The notes under the pieces: model-generated | Databases searched by the model: none | What the model saw: the letters and a program-made list of their open reading frames with translations, nothing else | What the model was told of the DNA's origin: nothing | Program-made: the position numbers and the translations under genes | Assembly (NCBI GenBank): GCA_017522345.1 | Contig: JAFWZN010000079.1 | Location: 1 to 64,000 of the forward strand | Length of the DNA stretch: 64,000 nucleotides | Direction: 5' to 3' | From: Clostridia bacterium | GTDB lineage: Bacteria > Bacillota > Clostridia > Christensenellales > Aristaeellaceae | In this document: in pieces, positions 8,097 through 18,369 of the stretch | Layout: each line of letters begins with the position of its first letter | Numbering within the stretch: position 1 is the stretch's first letter

Positions 8097-8912
8097 TTAC
8101 TTAAGAATTTCAGAAATGATGTTGTTGAGCCAATCGCCTTCGAACAGCTCGATCATGCCTTTGTCGCAGGCCGCGGCCAGCTTGGGGTTGATGGGCATGC
8201 GTGCGCCGATTTCGGTTCCGATGATCTTCTTGGCTTCTTCAAGCTTGCTTTCGCCGTAGAGCTCGATTTTCTTTCCGCAGTCGGGGCACTCGAGATAGCT
8301 CATGTTTTCAACGACGCCCAGAACAGGGATGTTCAGCATGCCCGCCATATTGACGGCCTTCTGAACGACCATCTGCACAAGCTCCTGTGGGGAGGTGACG
8401 ACGACCATGCCGTCTACGGGGATGGACTGGAAGACGGTCAGCGGAACGTCGCCGGTTCCGGGAGGCATGTCGATAAACATGATGTCGATGTCGCCCCAGT
8501 TGACGTCGGTATAGAACTGCTTGACCGTGCCTGCAATGACGGGGCCGCGCCAGATGACGGGATCGGTCTCGTTTTCAAGCAGGAGGTTTACGCTCATCAC
8601 CTTGATGCCGGTGGCGGTGACGGCGGGAACGAGCGCCTCGCCGTCGGCGGTGGCGGGCTGAGTGAATTTGTACATTCTCGGAATGGACGGGCCGGTGATG
8701 TCCGCGTCCAGAATGGCGGTTTTATAGCCCATGCGCTGAGCAAGCGTCGCAAGAAGGCCGGTGGTCAGGGATTTGCCTACGCCGCCTTTTCCGGATACGA
8801 CGGCGACCGCTTTTTTGATCATGGATTTGTCGTTGGCTTTTTCTTTCTGAATGCCGCCCTTGCTTTCGCAATCGAGCGTGCAGGTATCGCAATTGTGGGT
8901 ACACTCGGACAT
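8097..8912 (-). CDS. mrp: Mrp/NBP35-type iron-sulfur carrier ATPase
   Basis: 271 residues from the ATG at 8912 (AAAGGAG six to nine bases upstream); an in-frame ATG 11 codons earlier has no good ribosome binding site. Deviant Walker A GKGGVGKS (41-48), MFIDMPPGTGD and the C-terminal CxxC in LECPDCGKK mark the ApbC/Mrp family, which binds and transfers [4Fe-4S] clusters. A short N-terminal Cys cluster (Cys4, Cys8, Cys11, Cys15) resembles the ferredoxin-like extension of NBP35 types. The IscU/NifS operon at 39-42 kb is the probable cluster source. Confidence 0.9.
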   Translation of the reverse strand: MSECTHNCDTCTLDCESKGGIQKEKANDKSMIKKAVAVVSGKGGVGKSLTTGLLATLAQRMGYKTAILDADITGPSIPRMYKFTQPATADGEALVPAVTATGIKVMSVNLLLENETDPVIWRGPVIAGTVKQFYTDVNWGDIDIMFIDMPPGTGDVPLTVFQSIPVDGMVVVTSPQELVQMVVQKAVNMAGMLNIPVLGVVENMSYLECPDCGKKIELYGESKLEEAKKIIGTEIGARMPINPKLAAACDKGMIELFEGDWLNNIISEILK

Positions 8913-8949
8913 GGTTATATCTCCTTTAATATGGTTTAAATACACGGAT

Positions 8950-8970
8950 CAGGGAAAAGCAAATTCCCTG
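8950..8970 (-). other. small hairpin in the mrp 5' leader
   Basis: Seven-base inverted repeat CAGGGAA / TTCCCTG with a seven-base loop, between the predicted -10 box and the mrp start. It may stabilise the leader or weakly terminate read-through from the ABC operon; it has no T-run. Confidence 0.4.
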
Positions 8971-8977
8971 CTTTCTC

Positions 8978-9002
8978 ATTATAACACTTCTTTTATGAAA
9001 TC

Positions 9003-9006
<4 letters not shown>
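8978..9006 (-). promoter_or_regulatory. sigma-A-type promoter of mrp
   Basis: Minus strand TTGAGA (9006-9001), 17-base spacer, TATAAT (8983-8978). The -35 box overlaps the stop codon of the upstream ABC ATPase gene, so mrp can be expressed independently of the long upstream unit. Confidence 0.65.
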
Positions 9007-9912
<906 letters not shown>

Positions 9913-9920
<8 letters not shown>

Positions 9921-10608
9921 CGTCATCACCTGCCACTTTTCCGTCTAAAATCTCGTAAACCCTGTCTCCGATTTCCATAAGACCGGTATCGTGCGTGGTC
10001 ATGACGATGGTCACGCCTTCTTTTTCGATGAGGTCCTTAAAAATCTTGACCACGCGAAGACCGGTGTTTGTGTCAAGCTCGCCCGTCGGCTCGTCCGCAA
10101 AGATGACCTTGGGCTTGTGCGCGATGGCGCGGGCGATGGCGACGCGCTGCTGTTCGCCGCCGGAAAGCTCCTGAGGCATGTGGTTTGCGCGTTTGTCAAG
10201 GCCGACCATTTTGAGGCATTCGAGCGCGCGCTTGGCGCGGTTGCCCTTGAAGCGGGCCAGGCGCAGGGCGAACTCAATGTTCTCCTGCGCGCTCATCATG
10301 GGAACGAGCGCGACCGACTGGAAGACGAAGCCGATGTCGCGTCTGCGCAGCCGGGCTCTGCGCATTTCATCCATTTTGCAGATGTTTCTGCCGTTAAAGA
10401 CGACTTTGCCGTTGGTGGGCTTGTCGAGCGCGCCCAGAATGTTGAGAAGCGTCGTTTTGCCCGAACCGCTTCGGCCCTTTAGAATGGTGAGCGCGCCGGC
10501 GGGGATATCCACGTCGATTCCCTTGAGCGCCCAGAACGTTTTGCTGCTGACCGGGAAAGCGCGCTTGATCCCGCGCGCCTGAATCATGTATCTTTGTTTA
10601 TCCGCCAT
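9913..10608 (-). CDS. ABC exporter ATPase, MacB/LolD type
   Basis: 231 residues, a stand-alone nucleotide-binding domain. Walker [10 protein letters not shown] (about residues 45-53), Q-loop VFQSV, signature LSGGEQQR, Walker [13 protein letters not shown] and switch THD are all intact. The short acidic end (GDDDE) is translationally coupled to the second ATPase. It lies 22 bases after the permease gene. Two non-identical ATPases with one double permease suggest an asymmetric dimer, which is inference. Confidence 0.92.
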
Positions 10609-10630
10609 AATTTTCTCCTTATCCCCTCCG

Positions 10631-13429
10631 TCAGTCTTCGCCCAATTTCAGCGCCTGGGCAATCTTCATTCTCTTGACGATAATTCCGAGAATCATCATG
10701 CTCAGAAGCAGCATGCTGCCGACAACGGAGAAAAGCTGGGTTGTGGCCGTGATGTTCAAGGCATTGGTGAGCGGAAGCGCGTTGTCGAAGGAGGAATAGG
10801 CAATCTGAATCATCGGCATGAAGAGGGAGGAGGCAATAAAGCCGATTGCGCCGCCCAGCACGATGGAAACGACGGAGATCAAAATCTGCTCGTTTATGAG
10901 CATTGTGAAAATTTCCCGCATGCTCATGCCCATCGCGCGGTAAATGCCGAACTGCAATGTTCTTTGGCGGATGGACAAGATCCAGTACATCAAAAAGCCG
11001 ATGATGCAAAGCGCGAGCACTACGATGAAGCCGACCGTCAGAACGCCGTTTAAGCTTTTGAGCATCGGGTCGTTCTTGCCCTCTACGATTTCCGCCTCCA
11101 TATCGATAAATTTCGGGAATCGGATTTCGTTTTCTTCGGCGTATTCGTAGATAAAGCCGGCGTCGTCCTTAGCGTCGATCCATACTTCATAGGGGCGAAG
11201 GCCGAACGCGTCCTGCACCTGAGAAAGATTTGCGACGATTAGATAATTGGGCGATTCGCGATAGATGCCGTCTGTGCCCTTTCGGTATACAAAGGGCTGA
11301 TAACCCGGCCAGTAGTCCACAAAGCCGTAGACAATGCCTCGGCTGGAATCCTTGGCGGTGTTTTGATAATTGATGACGTCGCCGACCTCGAAACCGTACT
11401 GGTCGCGGAAGTTGGAGGAAAGCAGCACGGCGCGGGCGTTATAGGCCATGGCGTTTAAGAAATGATAGGGATGCTCGGGATAAAGCGACAAATCAAAGTA
11501 GGCCGTTTTTCCGAAATCGTCCGTATCGATTGCAAAAAGCAGGATGTTGTTGACCGTTCCGCCCGAAACGGAGGCGTTGATTTTGTCGTTTCGGTATACG
11601 CGCGCGGCGCTTTGAACACCGTCCATTGTTTCATAAACACCGAAATCCGGTTCGTAGTAGATGAGATCCAACGAGGGATTCTGTTGCACCTGTTCGGAGT
11701 TGGACGACCATGATTCGCGAAGCACGATGTCCGCGCCGGAAAGATAGCGGATGTTTTTTTCGCCGTTTTCGTTGATGGTGCTGGCCGTCTGGGCGTTGAA
11801 CACGCCAAGGGCGATGGTCATGATTAAGAAAATCATGATGAAGTCCTGATTGCTGCGCTGCCTTAAAACCTTCAAAAACGACGCATACAATGCGGGCGAC
11901 CAGAAGCGCTTGAAAAGGTGGTAAACGACGGTGATCAGCGCGGGAATGACGCGGATGGCAAGAAGGCCCGCGCCGATTATGAAAAGAGACGAGCACAGCA
12001 GCAAAAGAGGATCGGGCATTTCGCCCTGAAGAATCCTCTGCGCAATCATTTCCTTCTGGTTGTTAAAGGAATAAAGGCCGTAGATCGATACGCCCAGCGC
12101 GATTACGTCCAAGAATGCTTTACGCCAAAGGGGCTTTTGCTTTCGGTTCTTTTTCTGCTTCTGCGTGACGATGGAGCCTCTGGTATATTTTCTGACCGGG
12201 AAAACCATGGCGATCACTGCGATCAGGCATCCAGCAAGGGCGTACAGAATGGGCGTCAGAGTGACTTCAATCGGCAGGGCGCGGCGGGAGACGAACTCTA
12301 AAAACGCATTGGCGGAGCCCAACACCTGCGTAATCAATACGCCCAGCGGAACGCCCGCTATGAAGGAGACGACGTTTAAAAGAATGCTCTGAGTAAAATA
12401 GACGCCCAAAATCTGGCGATTTTTAACGCCTCTGCTTTTAAGAACCGCGATTTCCGCCGCTTCCGTTTCCAGAATCTGGCGGGAAACCATGAAGATAAAG
12501 GCGATCAGCAGGATGTAAATCGGAGCCTGAAGCACCCAAAGGGTTACGCCGACCTTGCTTTTCATCTTGATGTGTTCGTTTAGAATATTCTCAAAATAGG
12601 TTGAGATGGTAATGAATTTGTCGTCCTTGTCGATTGCGGACATTTCTTTTATGACCGACTGCATGCTGCTTGCGTTTCTTGAAAGCATGCTGTGCGCATC
12701 CAGCACCTCGTACCACGCGGCGTTTAAAAGAAGCTTGGAGCCGTCGAAGACAAAAAGCTCGCGAAAAATGTCTTCGGGCATCATGTATTCGGATTTGTAG
12801 TGCTTGGGCTGTCTGACCCAATAGGTGTCGGACGTATCGAGAATATCGTATACGCCGACCACCTCGACCGTGACCGGAACGCCGTTTTTGTCCGTATATT
12901 TGGGGAAGGTGCGCCTTTCGCCAAGCAGCACGTTCAGGTCAATCAGCGCGGTTTGGCTTACGACAACCTCGATGACGCCGTCTTCGCGGATTTTATCCGA
13001 ATACATGCGTCCGGCGATGATTTTGGCGTGCTTGTCAAGATCGGTCAAGGAGCCGAGAGCGGCGTTTTTATAGTAGGTATCGTCTCGGACAATTTCGGGG
13101 TTGTTGGCGGCGACGGGGGTGTAGAGGTGACAAATCTGATAATGCGCCTTTACGCCGTATTTCTCGGGCAGGGAATGCGCCAGGGTCTCGTATTTTTGAA
13201 CGATGCCGTTTTTTTGCTGCGTGCCGCCGAAGGAAAAGATGATGTTTCCAGGATAGGAATTGCGGCTTAACAGATAAGCGTCCATATCGTCGTTCAGCAT
13301 GCGCTGCATGACCGCGTTGGAGTACAGGGGATTGGAGCAAGCGATGCTGACCAAGAGGATGTTTCCGATCAAGAGAGCCAAAAACATCCATTTTTTAGAG
13401 GCGATTTTTCGGAAAATGAATCGCAGCAT
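10631..13429 (-). CDS. ABC exporter permease with two FtsX domains
   Basis: 932 residues. One N-terminal helix is followed by a large extracytoplasmic domain (about 45-300) and a three-helix FtsX core (about 305-425). The layout then repeats: helices near 440-500, a second helix at about 530-550, an extracytoplasmic domain (about 560-790) and a final FtsX core (about 800-925). Each core has the characteristic segment between helices (EAAEIAVLKSRGVKNRQI and QFGIYRAMGMSMREIF). This is the MacB/BceB-like type VII ABC fold with both halves on one chain, which normally works as a mechanotransmitter rather than a channel. It stands between the membrane-fusion genes and the ATPase genes, all leftward with short spacing. 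Confidence 0.9.
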   Translation of the reverse strand: MLRFIFRKIASKKWMFLALLIGNILLVSIACSNPLYSNAVMQRMLNDDMDAYLLSRNSYPGNIIFSFGGTQQKNGIVQKYETLAHSLPEKYGVKAHYQICHLYTPVAANNPEIVRDDTYYKNAALGSLTDLDKHAKIIAGRMYSDKIREDGVIEVVVSQTALIDLNVLLGERRTFPKYTDKNGVPVTVEVVGVYDILDTSDTYWVRQPKHYKSEYMMPEDIFRELFVFDGSKLLLNAAWYEVLDAHSMLSRNASSMQSVIKEMSAIDKDDKFITISTYFENILNEHIKMKSKVGVTLWVLQAPIYILLIAFIFMVSRQILETEAAEIAVLKSRGVKNRQILGVYFTQSILLNVVSFIAGVPLGVLITQVLGSANAFLEFVSRRALPIEVTLTPILYALAGCLIAVIAMVFPVRKYTRGSIVTQKQKKNRKQKPLWRKAFLDVIALGVSIYGLYSFNNQKEMIAQRILQGEMPDPLLLLCSSLFIIGAGLLAIRVIPALITVVYHLFKRFWSPALYASFLKVLRQRSNQDFIMIFLIMTIALGVFNAQTASTINENGEKNIRYLSGADIVLRESWSSNSEQVQQNPSLDLIYYEPDFGVYETMDGVQSAARVYRNDKINASVSGGTVNNILLFAIDTDDFGKTAYFDLSLYPEHPYHFLNAMAYNARAVLLSSNFRDQYGFEVGDVINYQNTAKDSSRGIVYGFVDYWPGYQPFVYRKGTDGIYRESPNYLIVANLSQVQDAFGLRPYEVWIDAKDDAGFIYEYAEENEIRFPKFIDMEAEIVEGKNDPMLKSLNGVLTVGFIVVLALCIIGFLMYWILSIRQRTLQFGIYRAMGMSMREIFTMLINEQILISVVSIVLGGAIGFIASSLFMPMIQIAYSSFDNALPLTNALNITATTQLFSVVGSMLLLSMMILGIIVKRMKIAQALKLGED

Positions 13430-13445
13430 GGTTGCTTACTCCCTC

Positions 13446-14537
13446 CTATCTGTCGATGATCAGCTTTTCGCCGTCTTTAACGCCGTCAATCAGAATGACG
13501 CCTGTCTGCTGGCTTCCGAAGGCGAAGCCGACATATCTTTTGGAAACCATTCCGTCTTCGGAAAGCTTATATACATGATATCTGCCGTTATGCTGCGTGA
13601 TTGCTTCGCGGTCAACCACGAAAACGTCCTCGAGATACTGAGCGTAATAAGAGACCTGAGGACTGGTCTGCGTTTTAATGGGGCCGGAGAACGAATCGAC
13701 GCGGATATACGCGAATTTATCGCCGCTTCCGCCCGGCTGCGCCATGGGGCAGGCTACGACGCGTCCTTTGCCGAATACGCGGCTGTCCGCGCGGCCGACG
13801 GATACCATGACCTCCATGTTGTAGCGCATGCGCCCCTGATCGTCGTTTGCTCTGTACATGATGACGCTCGGATCATAGGCTTTCAGCAGCTGGGTTCCGG
13901 AAGAAACCCACTGAAGCTCGCGCAAATATGTGATTTCGCTGATAATGCCGTTGAAATCGGCATAAATGCTGGTGTTTTCGTAGGTTTCCAGAAGCTCCTC
14001 AAGCGACTTTTTCTGATCGGAAATCTGATTTTCCGTCTCAAAGATGTATTTTTCGCGTTCGATCAGGATTTTTTCTTTTTCAAGAGATCGGATTTCGCGT
14101 TCGAAGGCGCTTTGCGCGCGGGCGATCTGCTCATCGGCCGACAGAAGCCTTTCTTCAAACTGCGCAAGCGTTCTTAAATAAGTCTCTTCGCTTTTTTGAA
14201 TGTTCATCGTGCGGCGCGTGATTTCGACCTCGTCCCTTTGAATGGAGAAGGTGGCGATGAGATCGCCCACTTTGACTTCGTCGTTGCGCTTTACGTGGAA
14301 GGCGACAAACTGCGCGGCGGCGCCCTCATATTTCACCGTATATTCGTTGGGATAATAGGTCTGGACGGCGCCGTTTTGAAGCTTTTGAAAGGTGTCCTTT
14401 TTGACCTCCACGGTTTTATAGTTGGCGGCAGTTTCCTGCGTGAGGCTGGTTACGTCGATCAGATACTCGCTTGCGGAGGCGGAAAAGGTGAAAAGACACG
14501 CGATCAGGAGCGAGAAAATTCTAATTATCCGTGACAT
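13446..14537 (-). CDS. membrane-fusion (HlyD/RND-MFP-like) exporter subunit 3
   Basis: 363 residues from the ATG at 14537, which has AAGGAG eight to nine bases upstream; it overlaps the end of the previous gene by 17 bases. A cleavable signal peptide (about 1-22, ...FTFSASAS) is present but no lipobox. Then come a lipoyl-type half-motif (EVKVGDLIATF), a coiled-coil region (about 125-195, rich in Glu/Gln/Arg) and a beta-barrel part ending in ILIDGVKDGEKLIID. Third adaptor in a row, probably an extracytoplasmic partner of the permease. Confidence 0.82.
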   Translation of the reverse strand: MSRIIRIFSLLIACLFTFSASASEYLIDVTSLTQETAANYKTVEVKKDTFQKLQNGAVQTYYPNEYTVKYEGAAAQFVAFHVKRNDEVKVGDLIATFSIQRDEVEITRRTMNIQKSEETYLRTLAQFEERLLSADEQIARAQSAFEREIRSLEKEKILIEREKYIFETENQISDQKKSLEELLETYENTSIYADFNGIISEITYLRELQWVSSGTQLLKAYDPSVIMYRANDDQGRMRYNMEVMVSVGRADSRVFGKGRVVACPMAQPGGSGDKFAYIRVDSFSGPIKTQTSPQVSYYAQYLEDVFVVDREAITQHNGRYHVYKLSEDGMVSKRYVGFAFGSQQTGVILIDGVKDGEKLIIDR

Positions 14538-15645
14538 AAATCTTTTCTCCTTCCTCAAGTCCTTCCAGAACTACGCTGTATACGGAGTCCGGGTAATTTC
14601 TGATTTTTACTAAACGCTTGACGCTTTCGCCGTTTTCGCCCACGACGTAAACGTATTTTCCGTCGGCTCCGCTCAATACCGCGTTCTGGGGGATCAGAAG
14701 CTGATCGGGCAGATAATTATGAACAAGCATCAAACCAACGTATTGCCCGGGCTCAACCTCGTTTTCCCAGCCTTCGGGGCCGGTGAAGTTCATTTCGGCG
14801 TACACAACGTCGCCTACCAGAACTTTTGCGGCGTATTCGTCCTTATCAAGCTCAATGCGCTCTATGGTGTATTTCTTATTGCCGATCAGCGCATAGCTTC
14901 CGCCGTTTGCGCTTCTGAATGTAATTTCGGACACGGAGGGAGACATGATTTTCATGCGGCTGTGATCGGCAAGGAGGATAACGGTCTGATAGGCCTTTAC
15001 GGCTGAACCCTTTGTAACCTCGATGCCGCGCGAAACGTATCCGTCGAAGGGCGCGATGATGGCGTCATTTGCCAAAATGTCGCTGAGACGATCAAGCGCT
15101 TCGCGGCTTTTGGCAAGGTTCATGCTTTGAATCTCTATGGCCTGCTCAAGATCCGTTTTCTTTTGAAGGATGTCAAGCTCCTTCAGGCGGATTTCATCGC
15201 CCGAGGCATTCTGCGCAATCAGCGCTTGCTTTTCAATCTCCAGAATCTGAATGTCGATTTCGGCAAGGCGGTTTGAATAGGCGTTGGACGCCTCCGTCCG
15301 CGCAATCGATTCGGCCAAGGACTCGGCTTGTTCGCGTTCGGCATCCAGATTCAGCGTCACAAGACGGTCGCCCGCATGAACGAAATCGCCCGGCAGCACG
15401 TTTACTTCGTCTACTATGCCGTTTACGTTGAAGCTGAGCTCCTCCGTATAGCAAACGGTGAATGCTTCATACAATTTGGGCGTGGCATGGTCGCCTCTTA
15501 TGACCGAAGCGATGTCTCTTGCGACGCCTGCTGCGGGAAGAAGCTCAGGCGCGGCAAATTCGGCCTTCTCCTGAGCGCAGCCGGACAGGAGAAGAGAAAT
15601 GAAGGCAAGAAGGAGAAATGCGAGGCGTTTTCTTTCGTTTCTCAT
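14521..15645 (-). CDS. membrane-fusion (HlyD-like) lipoprotein, exporter subunit 2
   Basis: 374 residues. Lipobox LLLSGC puts the lipid-anchored cysteine at residue 23. An N-terminal biotinyl-lipoyl half (EELSFNVNGIVDEVNVLPGD) is followed by a coiled coil (about 100-185), the second lipoyl half (IIAPFDGYVSRGIEVTKGSAV), a beta-barrel and a membrane-proximal end (VLEGLEEGEKIYV). It overlaps the preceding gene by four bases (ATGA), implying translational coupling. In Gram-positives such adaptors work with MacB-like permeases at the outer face of the membrane. Confidence 0.87.
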   Translation of the reverse strand: MRNERKRLAFLLLAFISLLLSGCAQEKAEFAAPELLPAAGVARDIASVIRGDHATPKLYEAFTVCYTEELSFNVNGIVDEVNVLPGDFVHAGDRLVTLNLDAEREQAESLAESIARTEASNAYSNRLAEIDIQILEIEKQALIAQNASGDEIRLKELDILQKKTDLEQAIEIQSMNLAKSREALDRLSDILANDAIIAPFDGYVSRGIEVTKGSAVKAYQTVILLADHSRMKIMSPSVSEITFRSANGGSYALIGNKKYTIERIELDKDEYAAKVLVGDVVYAEMNFTGPEGWENEVEPGQYVGLMLVHNYLPDQLLIPQNAVLSGADGKYVYVVGENGESVKRLVKIRNYPDSVYSVVLEGLEEGEKIYVTDN

Positions 15646-16724
15646 CCGACGATTACCTCCTCGCCCTCTTTAAGGCCTTCAACGACCTCGTAATATTTTC
15701 CAACCTTGAGGCCGACTTTTACTTTCTTATACGTCTTCATGCCGTCTTCGCCCAGCACATAGGCGATGGATTCGCCGTTTGCCGAGGAAATTGCGTCCTC
15801 ATGCACAATCAAAACGTCCTTTCTTGAATCCAGAACGAGTTCGATTGAGCCCTTGTCGTTGTCCTCAAGCTCAAGCGCGGGCACGACGAGGATGAGATAG
15901 GCGTTTGCGCGTTTACCGATTTCGCGCACGCCGGGATCAATGCCGTATTCGGCGGGATCAATGACGATTGCCTCATAATCGGTCTTGTTGCAGGTGATGA
16001 TATGGCTGTCGCCCGGTTTGAAAAGATCCCATCTGTCGGAGGATGCGCTGAACAGGGACATTGATGCGTCAACGACAGTCGCAGACCGCTCCTTTTCGTC
16101 GGAAACCGAGGATTCGGTGTATTTTCTGACATAGGTCACCGTTCCGTCGATCGGAGAAATCAGCTGTCTTTTGCGCTTTAACTCGTACGCTTCCTGAAGC
16201 TCCATTTCGTATAGGTAAATCCGATCCCGATAATCCTTTTCGGTCAGCGCGTAGGATTCGGTGATATCGTCAACCGCCTCCTGCAATTTAGCGGGATCGG
16301 CGGCGTATAGGATCTTTTGCCGCTCGATGGCGAGGTTTTTGTCCATGAACAGATGCTCAATGGATAGCTTTAATGAATCAATATTGAAATTGAGATCGCG
16401 GATTACATCGTCCACGCCGTCCATGCGAAGCTGACCCAGCACCTGCCCCTTTTTCACGACGTCGCCGGCCTGAACATAGATTTCATCTATGTATTCGCCG
16501 CTTACGCCGAAGGAGAGCTGGATTTTCTGAATCGGAATATAGGTGCAGCTGACGCGCTGGGTGAGGGAGAGGTCTCCGCGCGTGACATAGGAGAGATTGA
16601 ATTGTTCGGTTTCCGTTTCGACGAGCAGGGGCGCGTTTCTTCTGATTTCCTCTTTGGGGAGAAGCGAACAGGCGGTCAGAAGGACGGAAAGCGCGAAACA
16701 CAAAAGCCTTTTCAGATGCTTCAT
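15642..16724 (-). CDS. membrane-fusion (HlyD-like) lipoprotein, exporter subunit 1
   Basis: 360 residues. Lipobox LLTAC gives anchored Cys19. Lipoyl half IDEIYVQAGDVVKKGQVLGQL, a coiled coil (about 110-185), then ISPIDGTVTYVRKYTESSV and an extracytoplasmic barrel, ending KVGKYYEVVEGLKEGEEVIVG. The ATG abuts the stop codon of rsmI with no space, so exporter and rRNA methyltransferase genes are read as one unit. The three adaptors share architecture but little obvious sequence, so they are old paralogues rather than recent duplicates. Confidence 0.87.
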   Translation of the reverse strand: MKHLKRLLCFALSVLLTACSLLPKEEIRRNAPLLVETETEQFNLSYVTRGDLSLTQRVSCTYIPIQKIQLSFGVSGEYIDEIYVQAGDVVKKGQVLGQLRMDGVDDVIRDLNFNIDSLKLSIEHLFMDKNLAIERQKILYAADPAKLQEAVDDITESYALTEKDYRDRIYLYEMELQEAYELKRKRQLISPIDGTVTYVRKYTESSVSDEKERSATVVDASMSLFSASSDRWDLFKPGDSHIITCNKTDYEAIVIDPAEYGIDPGVREIGKRANAYLILVVPALELEDNDKGSIELVLDSRKDVLIVHEDAISSANGESIAYVLGEDGMKTYKKVKVGLKVGKYYEVVEGLKEGEEVIVG

Positions 16725-17588
16725 TTATTCTTCCTCCCCTTCGAACAGGTTTTCGATGGCAAGCTTTGCTTTGTAGATTTCGTTTCGGCTTTTGCCCGTT
16801 TCGCTTGCGCGCGCCAAAGCCTCGCGCATGGAAAGGCCTTCAAGCAGCGCGTCAAGAAGGATGTGCTCGGCCTTAAGCTCGGCTCTTTCCTTAGGCTTTT
16901 TTTGAACGAGGCTCGTATCCAGAACGATGCAGTATTCACCCTTTTCGACATTGGGATTTGACCGCATTTCGTTCAGAACTTCGCCCGCGCCGCCCCGCAG
17001 GATTTTTTCGAACTTTTTGGTCAGATCGCAGCACACGCACACGCTTGCGCCGGGCAGCGTTTTTTCGATCATTTCAACAAGCTGAACTACGCGGTGAGGA
17101 GATTCGTAAAGGACGGAAACGGGAATGCCCGTCTCCAAAATAGACAATAGCTTTTCTTTAAGCGGCTTATTTTCCCGCGGAAGGAAGCCGTAGAACGCAA
17201 ATTCCCTCGAATCAAAGCCCGAAACGGACAGCGCCGTGACGACGGCCGACGGGCCGGAAACGGGAATGATTTCAATGCCCGCCTCCCATGCGGCGTTTAC
17301 CAGCGTTTCGCCGGGGTCGGAGATGCCGGGCGTGCCCGCATCGCAGGTCAAGCAGACGGTCAGATCTTCCGCCAGCATTCTTTCGATCACGCCGTCGGAT
17401 TTCTGATCCTCGTTGTGCCTGTGCAAAGACATCATCGGCTTTTTTATGCCGATAAACTGCGTAAGCTTCATCGTTACGCGCGTATCCTCCGCGCAGATTA
17501 AGTCGCACGCCGAAAGCGCCTCGGACATCCGGGGCGTTAAGTCGTTTAGGTTTCCAATCGGCGTCGCCACTACAAAAAGCTTTGCCAT
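16725..17588 (-). CDS. rsmI: 16S rRNA (cytidine-1402-2'-O)-methyltransferase RsmI
   Basis: 287 residues; the ATG at 17588 has AAAGGA eight bases upstream, so an in-frame start five codons earlier is rejected. Tetrapyrrole-methylase fold with VATPIGNLNDLTPR, AEDTRVT, TCDAGTPGISDPG (SAM loop), PVSGPSAVVTALSVSG and FYGFLPRE, all diagnostic of RsmI. It adds the 2'-O-methyl group to C1402 in helix 44 of 16S rRNA. RsmH, which methylates N4 of the same base, is three genes upstream. One base separates this start from the stop of the ArmA-like gene. Confidence 0.95.
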   Translation of the reverse strand: MAKLFVVATPIGNLNDLTPRMSEALSACDLICAEDTRVTMKLTQFIGIKKPMMSLHRHNEDQKSDGVIERMLAEDLTVCLTCDAGTPGISDPGETLVNAAWEAGIEIIPVSGPSAVVTALSVSGFDSREFAFYGFLPRENKPLKEKLLSILETGIPVSVLYESPHRVVQLVEMIEKTLPGASVCVCCDLTKKFEKILRGGAGEVLNEMRSNPNVEKGEYCIVLDTSLVQKKPKERAELKAEHILLDALLEGLSMREALARASETGKSRNEIYKAKLAIENLFEGEEE

Positions 17589-17589
17589 G

Positions 17590-18369
17590 TTATTTCCTTT
17601 CAAGCGTATATGCTAATTCGTTCCCGATCACAAAGCGGTCGATCACCTTGTGCGTTTCCGGAATTTTTTCCTCAAACCACTCGGTATAGTGCCTTTCCAT
17701 GCCTACCTTTTTGCCGCCCAGCGTTTGTGTGGGGAAGGTTACGAGCATGTAGCGGCTTTTGATATTTTCTAAAAGCGCCTTTGCCGCGCCGGTTTTCTGC
17801 GTTTCAAGCACGGGAAGGAGCTTCATCATAAGCGTGATGTCCGCTTCCTCCTCGGGCGGGTTCAAAATCAGATCCTGCGCCTTCGCCCTCGTATTCCACT
17901 TAAAAAACTGTGCGCATTCGTTTATAAGCTGTGCGCAGCCGGCGTGAATATCGAGGCCGAGAACGTTTGTATAGCCCATTTTGCCTAAAAAAATGGGGTT
18001 GATGCCGCAGGCAAGATCAAGAATCGTTTTAAGCTCCTCGCAGGCGGAAAACGCGCGGGCATACAATTTTTCTGCAATCTGAACGCGCTCTCTGGTGGAG
18101 GAATGATACAGCATCGCGCGAACAAACGCATCCTCATCGCCCGCCATCCATTCGCTGAGCGCCTTTTTGGCGTTTTTGAGTTCATCGGGCGATATGAACG
18201 CGCCGGTGATGGCGTGCAGATGGGCTCTTGCGGCCTTGTCCGCGTCCTTCAGCTTTCCGTGCCGCTTTGTTTGCTCAAAAAAGGCGTTTTTTACCGTGTC
18301 CGGGCAGATGTCCGCGTATTTTTTGGATGTCAGCAAATCGCTTAATGCTTTTTCCGTCCTATTGTCCAT
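17590..18369 (-). CDS. ArmA/Rmt (FmrO)-family 16S rRNA methyltransferase
   Basis: 259 residues, typical length for this family. Seen: HSSTRER (89-95), the SAM motif LDLACGINP (117-125), Asp140 at the end of strand 2, KLLPVLETQ (183-191), FPTQTLGGKKVGM (212-224) and YTEWFE. These blocks occur in the same order and spacing in ArmA and RmtB, enzymes that make m7G1405 in 16S rRNA and block kanamycin/gentamicin-class aminoglycosides. It overlaps the TGT-like gene by 11 bases and precedes rsmI by one base. Codon use matches its neighbours and there is no mobile-element context, so it looks resident. Methylation of G1405 is inferred from family; resistance is not shown. Confidence 0.82.
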   Translation of the reverse strand: MDNRTEKALSDLLTSKKYADICPDTVKNAFFEQTKRHGKLKDADKAARAHLHAITGAFISPDELKNAKKALSEWMAGDEDAFVRAMLYHSSTRERVQIAEKLYARAFSACEELKTILDLACGINPIFLGKMGYTNVLGLDIHAGCAQLINECAQFFKWNTRAKAQDLILNPPEEEADITLMMKLLPVLETQKTGAAKALLENIKSRYMLVTFPTQTLGGKKVGMERHYTEWFEEKIPETHKVIDRFVIGNELAYTLERK

